NCBI GenBank assembly: GCA_964564785.1
Contig: CAZMCT010000052.1
Coordinates: forward strand, 1-24,822
Reading direction: 5' to 3'
DNA length: 24,822 bases
From: CAZMCT01 sp964564785
GTDB lineage: Bacteria; Planctomycetota; Phycisphaerae; UBA1845; Fen-1342
The notes under the pieces were generated by a model. The model did no database searches. It was not told the DNA's origin and saw nothing but the letters and a program-made list of their open reading frames with translations. Below, piece after piece: positions 7,054 through 14,612 of this stretch; the stretch's first letter is position 1, and each line of letters begins with the position of its first letter. Made by a program: the position numbers and the translations under genes.

Positions 7054-8448
7054 TCACGAAACGCCGCCCGCCAGCAGCCGTTGCTCGAGCTGTTCGAGCA
7101 CGGTGCGGACGGCCGCCTCGCGCACGCCTGCGGGCGTCTTCCAGGTGACCGCGCCGTCACGGTCCACAAGGGCTTGAATGCGTCGCACGGCCATGATGGC
7201 CGTCGAGTGCTGCTTGCTGCCCATGAGCCGGCCGATCTCGGGAAAGCTCAGCCGGGTGTGCTTGCGAATCAGGAACATCGCCACGCCGCGGGCCGTGGTC
7301 ACGCTGCGGTCGCGCGAACCGGAGTGCAGCGCGTCGCGCGTCACTCCGAAGTGCGCCGCGACAACCCGCTCGATGTCCGCGGCCTCCGGCGGCCGGGCGG
7401 ACGCGATGTATTCCTCGACGGCACGGCGTGCCAGCTCGGGACGGATCGGCTCGCGGGTGAGCGACGCGTAGGCGGCGAGCTTGTAGAGCGCGCCTTCGAG
7501 TTCTCGGACGTTCCGGGAGATGTGCCGCGCCACATAGTCCAGCACCTCGTCCGGCAACTCGACCTGCATCCCGGCGGCCCGCCGCCGCAGGATCTCGCGC
7601 CGCACACTGAACTCCGGCGGGTCGATCTTCACGACCATCGCCGCAATCAGCCGGTTGACCAGCGGCTCGCTCAGGCTGGCGATCTGCCGCGGGTGCGCAT
7701 CGGACGAAAGCACCACGAGCTTGCCGGCCGCGTCGATCGCGTTGAAGGTGTGCAGGAACTCCTCCTGCGTCGCGGGTTTGTTGGCCAGGAAGTGGATGTC
7801 GTCGATGACCAGCAGGTCGACGTGCCGGAAGCGGGCGCGAAAGGCATCGACCCGCGCCGCCCGCACGCCGTAGATGTACTCGTTCGTGAACTCCTCGCCC
7901 GAGACGTAGCACCACTGCAAGGTCGGATGCGTGCGCTGGAGCCCGTTGCAGATGCCCTGTAGCAGGTGGGTCTTGCCGAGCCCGCAGCCGCCGTGCATCA
8001 CCACGTGCTTGAACGCCGCGCCGGGCGCGCGCACCACGGCCGAGGCAACCGAGTGCGCCAGCTCATTGGACGGCCCGATCACGAACGTTTCGAGCTCGCC
8101 CCGTAGCAGCGGCCGGTTCTCACCCCGCCGGGCGGCGACCGGAGGTCGCGCCGGCCGGCTCTCCGCCGCTGACCCGCCTCCCGGACGGCCGTTGCCACGC
8201 TCCTCCACGTGAATCTCCACGTGTGGTTCCGCCCCGATCACGTCGCGGGCTACCTCGATCAGGTGTGGCAGGAAGTTGGCGCTAATCCAGTTGCCGACGA
8301 ACTCGTTCGCGACCGTCACCCGCAGGTCTTCGCCGTCGAGCTGCAACTCGGCCGCGCTGCCGAACCACGTGTCGAACCGGTTCGAGCCGATGCGGTCGGC
8401 AACCCGGGAACGAATCGTGCAGAGTTTCTCCGCGGCCGTAGCAGGCAC
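7054..8448 (-). CDS. dnaA: Chromosomal replication initiator protein DnaA
   Basis: 464 aa with all four DnaA domains. Domain I spans about 1-80 and a Gly/Arg/Pro-rich linker about 81-115. The AAA+ domain III has Walker A G-G-C-G-L-G-K-T (153-160), Walker B L-L-V-I-D-D (212-217), a likely arginine finger Arg266 in L-V-N-R-L, and N-V-R-E-L-E-G-A-L. Domain IV is about 355-464. DnaA binds DnaA boxes at the origin and melts it for replication start, and often represses its own gene. The signature helix reads G-S-K-Q-H-S-T-A (410-417) where most DnaA have G-G-R-D-H-T-T-V, so the base-reading Asp is Gln. The GTG start has AGGTGA 3 nt upstream. No dnaN or other replication gene is next to it. Confidence 0.95.
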   Translation of the reverse strand: MPATAAEKLCTIRSRVADRIGSNRFDTWFGSAAELQLDGEDLRVTVANEFVGNWISANFLPHLIEVARDVIGAEPHVEIHVEERGNGRPGGGSAAESRPARPPVAARRGENRPLLRGELETFVIGPSNELAHSVASAVVRAPGAAFKHVVMHGGCGLGKTHLLQGICNGLQRTHPTLQWCYVSGEEFTNEYIYGVRAARVDAFRARFRHVDLLVIDDIHFLANKPATQEEFLHTFNAIDAAGKLVVLSSDAHPRQIASLSEPLVNRLIAAMVVKIDPPEFSVRREILRRRAAGMQVELPDEVLDYVARHISRNVRELEGALYKLAAYASLTREPIRPELARRAVEEYIASARPPEAADIERVVAAHFGVTRDALHSGSRDRSVTTARGVAMFLIRKHTRLSFPEIGRLMGSKQHSTAIMAVRRIQALVDRDGAVTWKTPAGVREAAVRTVLEQLEQRLLAGGVS

Positions 8449-8544
8449 GGCTCACCTCGACGACGACTTCGGGCCGCAGCGAGCGACCGAGGCACGCAAC
8501 GAATAAGTGTGGTAGTTCGGGATTCCCTTTCAACTGCGTGCGGC

Positions 8545-8573
8545 AATATACCGCGCCGGTTTGCCGCTCTCAA
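8545..8573 (-). promoter_or_regulatory. dnaA promoter
   Basis: On the minus strand TTGAGA (8573-8568), a 17-nt spacer and TATATT (8550-8545), both five of six to sigma-70 consensus, giving a leader of about 90 nt to the GTG at 8448. Confidence 0.7.
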
Positions 8574-8601
8574 CGGCATCTCGGCGACAAAACCGCTGAC
8601 A

Positions 8602-8670
8602 CGCGCATAAGCTTCGACGCCGCAACTGATCAGAAGCACAAAAAAAAAACGCGTGCACAGGTTATCCACA
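8602..8670. promoter_or_regulatory. DnaA-box region upstream of dnaA (candidate origin or autoregulatory site)
   Basis: TTATCCACA at 8662-8670 is a perfect consensus DnaA box. A weaker 7-of-9 match in the opposite direction lies at 8602-8610 (CGCGCATAA against TGTGNATAA), and a run of ten A lies at 8640-8649. The region is upstream of the dnaA promoter and after the end of the GNAT gene. With a single strong box, autoregulation is as likely as an origin. Confidence 0.6.
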
Positions 8671-8678
8671 ATGTGTGC

Positions 8679-9593
8679 TCATGTGCCGCGCCACCGGTAC
8701 AACCACGCCACGCGGCGCCCGACCGCCACGCATCCGAACCGCGCGTACAGCCGCTGCGCTGGTGTGTTCCGTTCGTCGACCACGACCGTGAGCTGGAGCG
8801 CGCCCGCCGCGTGACACCGCGCCAGCGCGCGCCGCAGCAGCAACGTGCCCAGCCCCCGGCGACGGAACTCCGGCACCACCCCCATATATACAAGTTCAAA
8901 CAAACGCGCGTCCTGATACAGCGGCGTCAGCAGCACGCAGCCGGCGGCCTGGCCGTCCACGCGCGCCAGCTCCCACAGCCGCGGGTCGAATCGGCCGCCC
9001 GCGCGGTGCGCCGCCAGCACGTCTTCGATCGGACGTAATCCCGTCAACTCGGGGCAGTCGAGGCTCTCGCCGTAGGTGGCCTGTACGACTTCCGCGAACT
9101 CCCGCTCCGTCGCCGTCGCCAAGCTGACCCACTCGGCCACATCCTCGGTGGGCGGGGTAAACGGCTCCCGCAAATCGCGCTCCAGATACTCCAGCGTCGC
9201 CAGCGGCACGAACCCAGTCCGTTCGAGCAGCCGTCGCCGTCCCGCCGCCTCCGGCTCCAGCAGCGCCTGCGCGTAGTGCAGCCTCTGCGGAGCCAGACGC
9301 TCCAGCCCCGCCCGCAGCACCTGCTCTGCCGCCGCCGATTCGATTCCCAACTGGCCCGGCTCGGGCACCATGACGATGGCCGTCCGGCCCGGCAACAACA
9401 GCGCGAGAAAGATCCCCTTCATCGCGGCCGCCGGCCCGCAGTAAAGCCCTTTCCAGCTCACCGGGGCCGCGGCCAGGTACTCGACGAACGGTTCCACGGC
9501 CGACGCCGGTGCCGGCGCGACGGCGCGCGGCAGGGCCAGCAGCCGCGCCAGCGCGGCGCGCAGCTCGCCAGCCTCCAGTTCCGAAATCTCCAT
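8679..9593 (-). CDS. Tandem GNAT-fold N-acetyltransferase
   Basis: A 304-aa protein. The C-terminal half (about 155-304) is a clear GNAT domain: V-Y-M-G-V-V-P-E-F-R-R-R-G-L-G-T-L-L-L holds the acetyl-CoA pyrophosphate-binding R-R-x-G-x-G loop, followed by V-V-D-E-R-N-T-P-A-Q-R-L-Y-A-R-F-G-C. The N-terminal half also looks GNAT-like (A-A-A-M-K-G-I, then L-E-R-T-G-F-V-P-L-A-T-L-E-Y-L) but lacks a good acetyl-CoA loop, giving a layout like mycothiol synthase or other double-GNAT enzymes. The acetyl acceptor is unknown. The ATG at 9593 lacks a strong ribosome binding site. It diverges from the redoxin operon, 95 nt away, and lies upstream of dnaA in the same orientation. Confidence 0.8.
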   Translation of the reverse strand: MEISELEAGELRAALARLLALPRAVAPAPASAVEPFVEYLAAAPVSWKGLYCGPAAAMKGIFLALLLPGRTAIVMVPEPGQLGIESAAAEQVLRAGLERLAPQRLHYAQALLEPEAAGRRRLLERTGFVPLATLEYLERDLREPFTPPTEDVAEWVSLATATEREFAEVVQATYGESLDCPELTGLRPIEDVLAAHRAGGRFDPRLWELARVDGQAAGCVLLTPLYQDARLFELVYMGVVPEFRRRGLGTLLLRRALARCHAAGALQLTVVVDERNTPAQRLYARFGCVAVGRRVAWLYRWRGT

Positions 9594-9616
9594 GGCACAC
9601 CCGCGTCCCGCCCCGG

Positions 9617-9645
9617 TTGGCAGCGCGCCCCTCCGCGCCTACAAT
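9617..9645 (+). promoter_or_regulatory. Promoter of the redoxin-ROK operon
   Basis: TTGGCA (9617-9622), a 17-nt spacer and TACAAT (9640-9645), each five of six to consensus. The leader is about 37 nt and ends with GAGGAGA before the ATG at 9689. One of the best promoters in the window. Confidence 0.75.
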
Positions 9646-9688
9646 GCCGTGCGAGCCGTACCCTATTGTTGCCGAGGAGATCAGGCAC

Positions 9689-10342
9689 ATGCAATCGCAA
9701 CGAATCTGCATCGGGTTGGCGTGCGGTCTGTGGACGACGGTCGTGGCCCTGGCGCAACAGCCCGCCGCGGTGCAGCCTGCCGGTGGGGGTCAACCGGCCA
9801 CAAGCCCTGCGAAGGTCGGCAGCCCCGCCCCCGACTTCACGCTGCTCGACGAGAGTGGCAAGAAGCACACGCTCTCCGACCTGAAGGACAAAGTCGTGGT
9901 CCTCGAATGGGTCAACCAGCAGTGCCCATGGAGCGTCAAGGTCATTGAGGCGACCAAGGCGCTGCGTAAGAAGTACGGGCCGAAAGGCGTCGTCTGGCTC
10001 GGCGTCGAGAGCTCGCACTTCCGCAAGGCGGAAGAGAACATCCAATATATCAAGGAGAAGGACCTCGGCATTCCCATCCTGATGGACAACGACGGGAAGG
10101 TCGGCCGGATGTACGGCGCGGCCACCACGCCGCACCTGTTCGTGATCAACAAAGGCACGCTCGTCTACGCCGGGGCCCTGCACAACAACCAGCAGAACGA
10201 CAAGAAGGAGGGGGAGATCCGCAACTACGTCGACGAAGCCCTCGCCGCCGTACTCGAAGGGAAGCCCCTCCCGGTCGCCGAGACCAAGGCCTGGGGCTGC
10301 TCCGTCAAGTACAAGGAAGAGGCCAAGCCGGCGGCGAAGTAG
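9689..10342 (+). CDS. Exported redoxin (AhpC/TSA-like thioredoxin-fold protein)
   Basis: 217 aa. Residues 1-22 form a Sec signal peptide ending A-L-A-Q, followed by a Pro/Ala/Gly linker to about 40. The redoxin domain starts at V-G-S-P-A-P-D-F-T-L and carries one reactive Cys79 in N-Q-Q-C-P-W-S, where classical thioredoxins have C-x-x-C. A second Cys204 lies near the C-terminus in A-W-G-C-S-V-K-Y, a pairing common in this family. Likely role is peroxide or thiol-disulfide chemistry outside the cytoplasm; the substrate is unknown. GAGGAGA 8 nt before the ATG fixes the start. It is the first gene of a four-gene operon with a thioredoxin-like lipoprotein 35-47 nt downstream. Confidence 0.87.
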   Translation: MQSQRICIGLACGLWTTVVALAQQPAAVQPAGGGQPATSPAKVGSPAPDFTLLDESGKKHTLSDLKDKVVVLEWVNQQCPWSVKVIEATKALRKKYGPKGVVWLGVESSHFRKAEENIQYIKEKDLGIPILMDNDGKVGRMYGAATTPHLFVINKGTLVYAGALHNNQQNDKKEGEIRNYVDEALAAVLEGKPLPVAETKAWGCSVKYKEEAKPAAK

Positions 10343-10377
10343 CACGCCGACCCGCCGGCCGCGCACGGAGGACCAGG

Positions 10378-10833
10378 ATTCCCCGCCCGGTGCAGAACGT
10401 CGGTCTGGTGCTGGCCGCCGCCGCCCTCTGCGGTACCGGCTGTAGCACCGCCATCCGATGGCAGGGGCCGACGTACCCGGAAGCGCTGGCCACGGCGCGG
10501 GCGCAAAAGCGGCTCACCTTCGTCTACTTCCGCAATTGGTACTCGGTCGAATGCACGGACTTCGAGGAAAGCGTCCTCAAGCACCCGGACGTCCTGGCCG
10601 AGACGCGGGCGATGATCTGCGTCGTGCTCGATTTCGAGTGGGACCGGCCGCTCGCCAACCAGTGGCACCTCTCGAGCGCGCCGGCCTACGCGCTGGTTGC
10701 TCCCGACGGGGAGGTGCTCGCGCGCGGTGTGCGGCCGACCCGCGATGAGCTGCTGATGGCCATGCGCGGCGCCCGGGCCAAGGCTCGCACCCCGGCCCCG
10801 GCGCCCCAGTGGCTGCCCGCGCGCCTCCCATGA
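10378..10833 (+). CDS. Thioredoxin-like lipoprotein (possible AUU start)
   Basis: About 151 aa from an ATT at 10378, or 147 aa from the GTG at 10390. A strong GGAGGA (10367-10372) lies 5 nt before the ATT but 17 nt before the GTG, and the ATT start adds an Arg to the otherwise uncharged signal peptide, so ATT is preferred. The hydrophobic segment ends G-T-G-C, a near-lipobox. The rest resembles a thioredoxin fold of the 'YyaL/DUF255-like' kind: L-T-F-V-Y-F-R-N-W-Y-S-V-E-C-T-D-F-E-E-S-V-L-K-H-P-D-V, with a single Cys instead of W-C-x-x-C, and a cis-Pro region S-A-P-A-Y. Its stop overlaps the start of the NHL gene (ATGA), so the two are translationally coupled. Confidence 0.7.
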   Translation: MPRPVQNVGLVLAAAALCGTGCSTAIRWQGPTYPEALATARAQKRLTFVYFRNWYSVECTDFEESVLKHPDVLAETRAMICVVLDFEWDRPLANQWHLSSAPAYALVAPDGEVLARGVRPTRDELLMAMRGARAKARTPAPAPQWLPARLP

Positions 10834-11768
10834 CCTCCCCCCGCCCGCTCCCGGTTGCACTCCTCGCCGCGCTGCTGGTCGGCTGTGACGAGCGGTCGGT
10901 CAGCGCCCCCGGCCTCGAGTTGGTCTTCGGCCGCACGGGCCAGGGCCCGGGCGAGTTCAGCTATCCGCGGGCCGCGGTCCTCGGCCGCAACGGACTCTAC
11001 CTCGTCGACAAGGCCGGTCGCATCCAGTGCTACTCGCCGACCGGGGAGTTCCGGTTCGCCTGGCGCACGCCGGCTTATGCGGCCGGCAAGCCGACCGGGC
11101 TGGGTCTCGGTCCTGACGGGCGGCTCTATGTGGCGGACACCCATTACTCCCGCGTGCTGGTTTACGAAGCCGACGGCACACCGGCCGGGGAGTTCGGGAG
11201 CCGCGGCGAGGGACCGGGGCAGTTCCAGCTCCCGACGGATGTCGCGGTTGACGCGGCCGGGTTCATCTACGTCGGCGAGTACGGCGGGAACGACCGCATC
11301 AGCAAGTTCTCGCCGCAGCGTGAGTTTCTCTTCAGCTTCGGCGGGCCGGACGCCGGGCCCGCGCGTCTCCAGCGCCCGCAATCCCTGCTCGTCGCTCCCG
11401 ACGGCACGCTCTGGGTCGCGGATGCCTGCAATCACCGCATCTGCCAGTTCGCACCCGACGGGCGGATGCTGAAGACGTTCGGTCACAGCGGAACGCGTGC
11501 GGGAGAGCTGCGTTTCCCGTACGGGATCGACCGGCTCGCGGACGGCACGCTGGTGGTGGTCGAGTACGGCGGGAACCGTGTGCAGCGGTTTGATCCGGAG
11601 GGTCGCTCGCTGGGCTGGTGGGGCCGGGCCGGGCGGCGGCCGGGCGAACTCGCCTATCCGTGGGCCGTGATAGTGGCGGAGGATGACCGGATGTGCGTGG
11701 TGGATTCGGGCAACAATCGTGTGCAGGTGGTGGACGCGCGGGCTCCGGGGGTGTGGCGGCGGGAGTGA
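10830..11768 (+). CDS. NHL-repeat beta-propeller lipoprotein
   Basis: 312 aa. The N-terminal signal ends with lipobox L-V-G-C, so it is likely anchored to a membrane. Five to six NHL repeats follow, each with F-G-x-x-G-x-G-P-G-(E/Q)-F-x-x-P then a D-G-x-(L/I)-Y-V-A-D or V-V-D-S-G-N-N-R-V-Q-V type strand; clear copies are near residues 30, 125, 180, 225 and 275. NHL propellers bind protein, RNA or ligand or occasionally act as lyases; no catalytic site is obvious. The ATG at 10830 overlaps the previous stop codon and gives a proper lipoprotein signal. Its stop is 4 nt before the ROK kinase. Confidence 0.87.
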   Translation: MTSPRPLPVALLAALLVGCDERSVSAPGLELVFGRTGQGPGEFSYPRAAVLGRNGLYLVDKAGRIQCYSPTGEFRFAWRTPAYAAGKPTGLGLGPDGRLYVADTHYSRVLVYEADGTPAGEFGSRGEGPGQFQLPTDVAVDAAGFIYVGEYGGNDRISKFSPQREFLFSFGGPDAGPARLQRPQSLLVAPDGTLWVADACNHRICQFAPDGRMLKTFGHSGTRAGELRFPYGIDRLADGTLVVVEYGGNRVQRFDPEGRSLGWWGRAGRRPGELAYPWAVIVAEDDRMCVVDSGNNRVQVVDARAPGVWRRE

Positions 11769-11772
11769 CGTC

Positions 11773-12729
11773 ATGGTGGAGATGTGCACGATCGGGCTGG
11801 ACCTGGGCGGCACGAACATCAAGGGCGGCGTGTGCGATGCCGCGGGCCGGCTGCTGGTGCGCGGCAGCATCGAGACGCAGGCCGAGCGGGGGCCCGAGCA
11901 CGTCCTGACGCGCATGGCGGGCCTGGTGCACGAGGTGCTCACCCTGTCCGGAGTGCCGCGCGAGCGTGTTCGCGGGCTGGGGGTGGGCGTGCCGGGTCCG
12001 ATGTCCCACGCCCGCGGCATGGTCTACAGCGCGCCGAATCTCCCCGGCTGGAAGGACCTCCCCGTCCGCGACCGCATGGCGGAACTGACCGGTCTGCCGG
12101 TCGTGCTCGAGAATGACGCGAACGCGGCGGCGTACGGCGAGTTCGCGGCCGGCGCCGGCCGCCACGTCCGCACGATGATCATGCTCACGCTGGGGACCGG
12201 GATCGGCGGCGGTGTGGTGATCGACGGACGTCTGTGGCGCGGTTTCTTCGACAACGCGGGCGAAATCGGCCACACGATCGTCGCGCCGGAGGGTCGAGCG
12301 TGTCCCTGCGGCCAGCGCGGCTGTCTGGAGCGCTACTCATCGGCGAACGCGGTTGCCGAGCGATTGGCCGAGGCCGTCGCGGCCGGGGCCGACTCGGTGT
12401 TGCGGTCCAAAGTGGAGGCCGACGAACCATTCGATGCGCGCGACGTGGTGGCGGCGATGGAGGCGGGCGACGCGACGGCGGCAAAGATCTGGGACGAAGC
12501 GTGCCGTTGCCTCGCGCTGACTGTGGTCAATCTGCAACACCTGCTGAATCCGGAATTGGTCGTTTTCGCCGGCGGGCTGATCAACGCCGGTCCGCGGCTG
12601 ATGGACCCGGTGCAGGCGCATTTCGCGCGGCTGGGCTGGAAGATCGCCCCGGACCAACCGCGTCTGGCACTGGCGAAGCTGGGCACCGACGCGGGCACGA
12701 TCGGCGCCGCACTGCTCGCGGCCGCGTGA
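11773..12729 (+). CDS. ROK-family sugar kinase (glucokinase-like)
   Basis: 318 aa. The phosphate loop is D-L-G-G-T-N-I-K-G-G (10-19). The sugar site has E-N-D-A-N-A-A-A-Y-G-E (113-123) with catalytic Asp115. L-G-T-G-I-G-G-G (140-147) is the second ATP motif, and G-E-I-G-H-T with C-P-C-G-Q-R-G-C-L-E (177-186) is the ROK zinc site (His167, Cys177, Cys179, Cys184). All key residues are present, so it should phosphorylate glucose or a related hexose with ATP in the cytoplasm. It is the last gene of the redoxin operon; why a cytoplasmic sugar kinase follows three exported proteins is unclear. It converges on the YmdB-type gene, 13 nt away. Confidence 0.9.
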   Translation: MVEMCTIGLDLGGTNIKGGVCDAAGRLLVRGSIETQAERGPEHVLTRMAGLVHEVLTLSGVPRERVRGLGVGVPGPMSHARGMVYSAPNLPGWKDLPVRDRMAELTGLPVVLENDANAAAYGEFAAGAGRHVRTMIMLTLGTGIGGGVVIDGRLWRGFFDNAGEIGHTIVAPEGRACPCGQRGCLERYSSANAVAERLAEAVAAGADSVLRSKVEADEPFDARDVVAAMEAGDATAAKIWDEACRCLALTVVNLQHLLNPELVVFAGGLINAGPRLMDPVQAHFARLGWKIAPDQPRLALAKLGTDAGTIGAALLAAA

Positions 12730-12742
12730 GGCGCGCGGCCCG

Positions 12743-13558
12743 CTAGTCTTCCGGCCCCGGGGGAATCGGCTGCGGATCGGCGATATTCACCCGCTCGATC
12801 CAACGGGCCTGGCCCGTGCTGTCGTCGGTCTCGATGATCACCCCGCACAGCCGAGCGTCGTCGCTCGCCACCGTGTACGGGTGGGGCACGCCCGTGACCA
12901 AGGAGCGCACCACCGCGTCCTTGTCACGGCCCAGCACCGAGTCGTACGGCCCCGTCATTCCCAGGTCCGTGATGTACGCCGTCCCGCGCGGCAGCACCCG
13001 CTCGTCGGCCGTCTGCACGTGCGTGTGTGTCCCCACGACCGCCGTGACGCGCCCGTCGAGGTACCAACCCATCGCCACCTTCTCGCTGGTCGTCTCGGCA
13101 TGCATGTCGACCACGATCGTCTTCACGCCGTCCGCGCCGAGCTTCTGCAACAGCCGGTCCGCCGCATGGAACGGACAGTCCGCCCGCACGTTCATGAACG
13201 TCCGCCCCAGAACCGTAAACACCCCCACCGCCTCGCCGTTGCGCGCGCTCACCACCGACAGCTCGGGCCCGATGGCCTCCGGCGGCAGGTTGGCCGGGCG
13301 CACGATCCGGTCCGAGCTTTGCAACAGGGGCAGCACCTCGCGGCGCCGGTACACATGGTCGCCCATTGTGCACACGTCGATCCCGTAATGCCGCAGCTTC
13401 GTGAACATCGGGCCGGTCAGGCCGCTGCCCGCCGCGGCGTTCTCCGCGTTCGCAATCACGAAGTGGATTTCACGCTCGCTGATCAGCTTGGGCAGAATCT
13501 GCGAGCAGGCGTGCTTGCCCGGCCGCCCCACGATGTCCCCGATGACCAGCAGTCGCAT
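12743..13558 (-). CDS. ymdB: YmdB-type calcineurin-like phosphodiesterase
   Basis: 271 aa beginning M-R-L-L-V-I-G-D-I-V-G-R-P-G, the canonical start of the TIGR00282/YmdB family. Metal-binding residues are Asp8, Glu39 and Asn40 (N-A-E-N-A-A), His68, His153 (D-M-H-A-E-T-T-S-E-K) and His178/His180 (G-T-H-T-H-V-Q-T-A-D). Position 67, Asn in the usual G-N-H, is Asp here (M-G-D-H-V-Y). In Bacillus the enzyme hydrolyses 2',3'-cyclic nucleotides or cAMP and affects biofilm and motility. The start at 13558 follows the family; in-frame ATGs at 13591 and 13594 cannot be excluded because none of the three has a good ribosome binding site. Confidence 0.88.
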   Translation of the reverse strand: MRLLVIGDIVGRPGKHACSQILPKLISEREIHFVIANAENAAAGSGLTGPMFTKLRHYGIDVCTMGDHVYRRREVLPLLQSSDRIVRPANLPPEAIGPELSVVSARNGEAVGVFTVLGRTFMNVRADCPFHAADRLLQKLGADGVKTIVVDMHAETTSEKVAMGWYLDGRVTAVVGTHTHVQTADERVLPRGTAYITDLGMTGPYDSVLGRDKDAVVRSLVTGVPHPYTVASDDARLCGVIIETDDSTGQARWIERVNIADPQPIPPGPED

Positions 13559-13612
13559 TCGGCGGCTTTCTAGCGTCCCCACTGCGGTCATCATCCTGGG
13601 GACCGACACTGG

Positions 13613-13642
13613 AGTATAGCGGCCGAAGGCGGTCGCGGACAA
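13613..13642 (-). promoter_or_regulatory. Promoter of YmdB-type gene
   Basis: Minus strand TTGTCC (13642-13637), an 18-nt spacer, TATACT (13618-13613). The leader to the ATG at 13558 would be about 48 nt. The -35 match is only four of six. Confidence 0.5.
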
Positions 13643-13666
13643 CCGCGGCGCAAGCCGTCCCGCGGC

Positions 13667-14512
13667 TCATTGTGGCGGTTTGCAGCGCGTGCAGGGCGTG
13701 CAGCCGCGATTCCGCGCTTCACGAAGGGTCACGGCGGTCCCGTTGCGGGCGAACTGGCATTCGGCACGGTGATACCGTTTGCCGTGCTGCGTCACATGAA
13801 CCAGCGTCGCATCGGGGTCGGGCGGGGCGTGGTCGGCAGGTTGCGCAGCCCCCAACGCCGCCGGACGGGTGTTCGCTACGCGTTCCGCGGGCTTCGGCGC
13901 CGCCAGCGCTTCTTCGTCCGGCGGCGTGCGGGCGGGAGCCCACAGCCCCTTGCGGGCGCGTCGGGCTGCGGCCTCGTACGCACGGAATGCCCCTTGATGC
14001 GTGAATTGCTCAGCGGCCGAGAGGCGGGCATACCCCAGGCGGATAAGTTCGAGATTCACGCACAAACCGTCGGGCACGCGGTAGACGTACGCCCACAGGC
14101 GACCCTCGCGGTCGCGCTCCGGCCAGCCGGGCTCCGCTTCGACCCACACCTGCTCATCGGCCAGGAGTCGCTTCAGATAGGGTTCAACGTTCACAAGCTC
14201 GTCGTGGGGAACGTAGGTGCCGAGCAGTCGCAGCTCAACCTCGTCGCCGTCGATGCGCACCTTCAACGCTGCGCCGTGAATGCCAAGGACGTTGCGCGGG
14301 GGGTTTGCACGCGTCGGCCGTGGCGCCTCCGGAAGCCTGTGGGCTGTGACGGGCGGCGATGCGCCGCCAGAGTCGACCGGCGGCGGTGGCGGCTCTTGGG
14401 CGCGCATCGGGGGGCCGAGGACGCGTAAACACCCCACGAACAGCAGCGCGAGCAGGGAGCCCGATCTCAGACCGGCGTGACCATTGTGCTTGTGATGGGG
14501 GCGAGGCGCCAT
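13667..14512 (-). CDS. Exported SNase-like protein with C-terminal Cys/His motif
   Basis: 281 aa. A basic start and hydrophobic segment (about 18-33) form a signal peptide, followed by a Pro-rich linker. Residues about 70-190 look like a staphylococcal-nuclease fold: V-E-L-R-L-L-G-T-Y-V-P-H-D-E, L-L-A-D-E-Q-V-W-V-E, D-R-E-G-R-L-W-A-Y-V-Y and V-N-L-E-L-I-R-L-G-Y-A-R-L. The two active-site arginines are present, but the calcium-binding D-G-D-T is replaced by H-G-A-A, so nuclease activity is doubtful. After an Ala/Pro linker, residues about 238-279 hold G-K-R-Y-H-R-A-E-C and C-T-P-C-T-R-C, a possible metal or nucleic-acid binding knuckle seen in other SNase proteins. The start at 14512 has GGAG upstream. 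Confidence 0.72.
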   Translation of the reverse strand: MAPRPHHKHNGHAGLRSGSLLALLFVGCLRVLGPPMRAQEPPPPPVDSGGASPPVTAHRLPEAPRPTRANPPRNVLGIHGAALKVRIDGDEVELRLLGTYVPHDELVNVEPYLKRLLADEQVWVEAEPGWPERDREGRLWAYVYRVPDGLCVNLELIRLGYARLSAAEQFTHQGAFRAYEAAARRARKGLWAPARTPPDEEALAAPKPAERVANTRPAALGAAQPADHAPPDPDATLVHVTQHGKRYHRAECQFARNGTAVTLREARNRGCTPCTRCKPPQ

Positions 14513-14612
14513 GGTCGGCTCCGCTTCTTGGGCAGGAAATGACGGACCCCAGCACGCTACTCGCGCCGCCATGCAAACGCAAGGGGCCGCGGCGGACGCC
14601 GCGCGGCGGTCC

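Noticed and set aside
5010..7148. 712-residue plus-strand open frame opposite the phosphatase and lipoprotein genes
   Set aside because: It is the complement of the FHA-GAF-PP2C gene with low-complexity composition and crosses the dnaA terminator.
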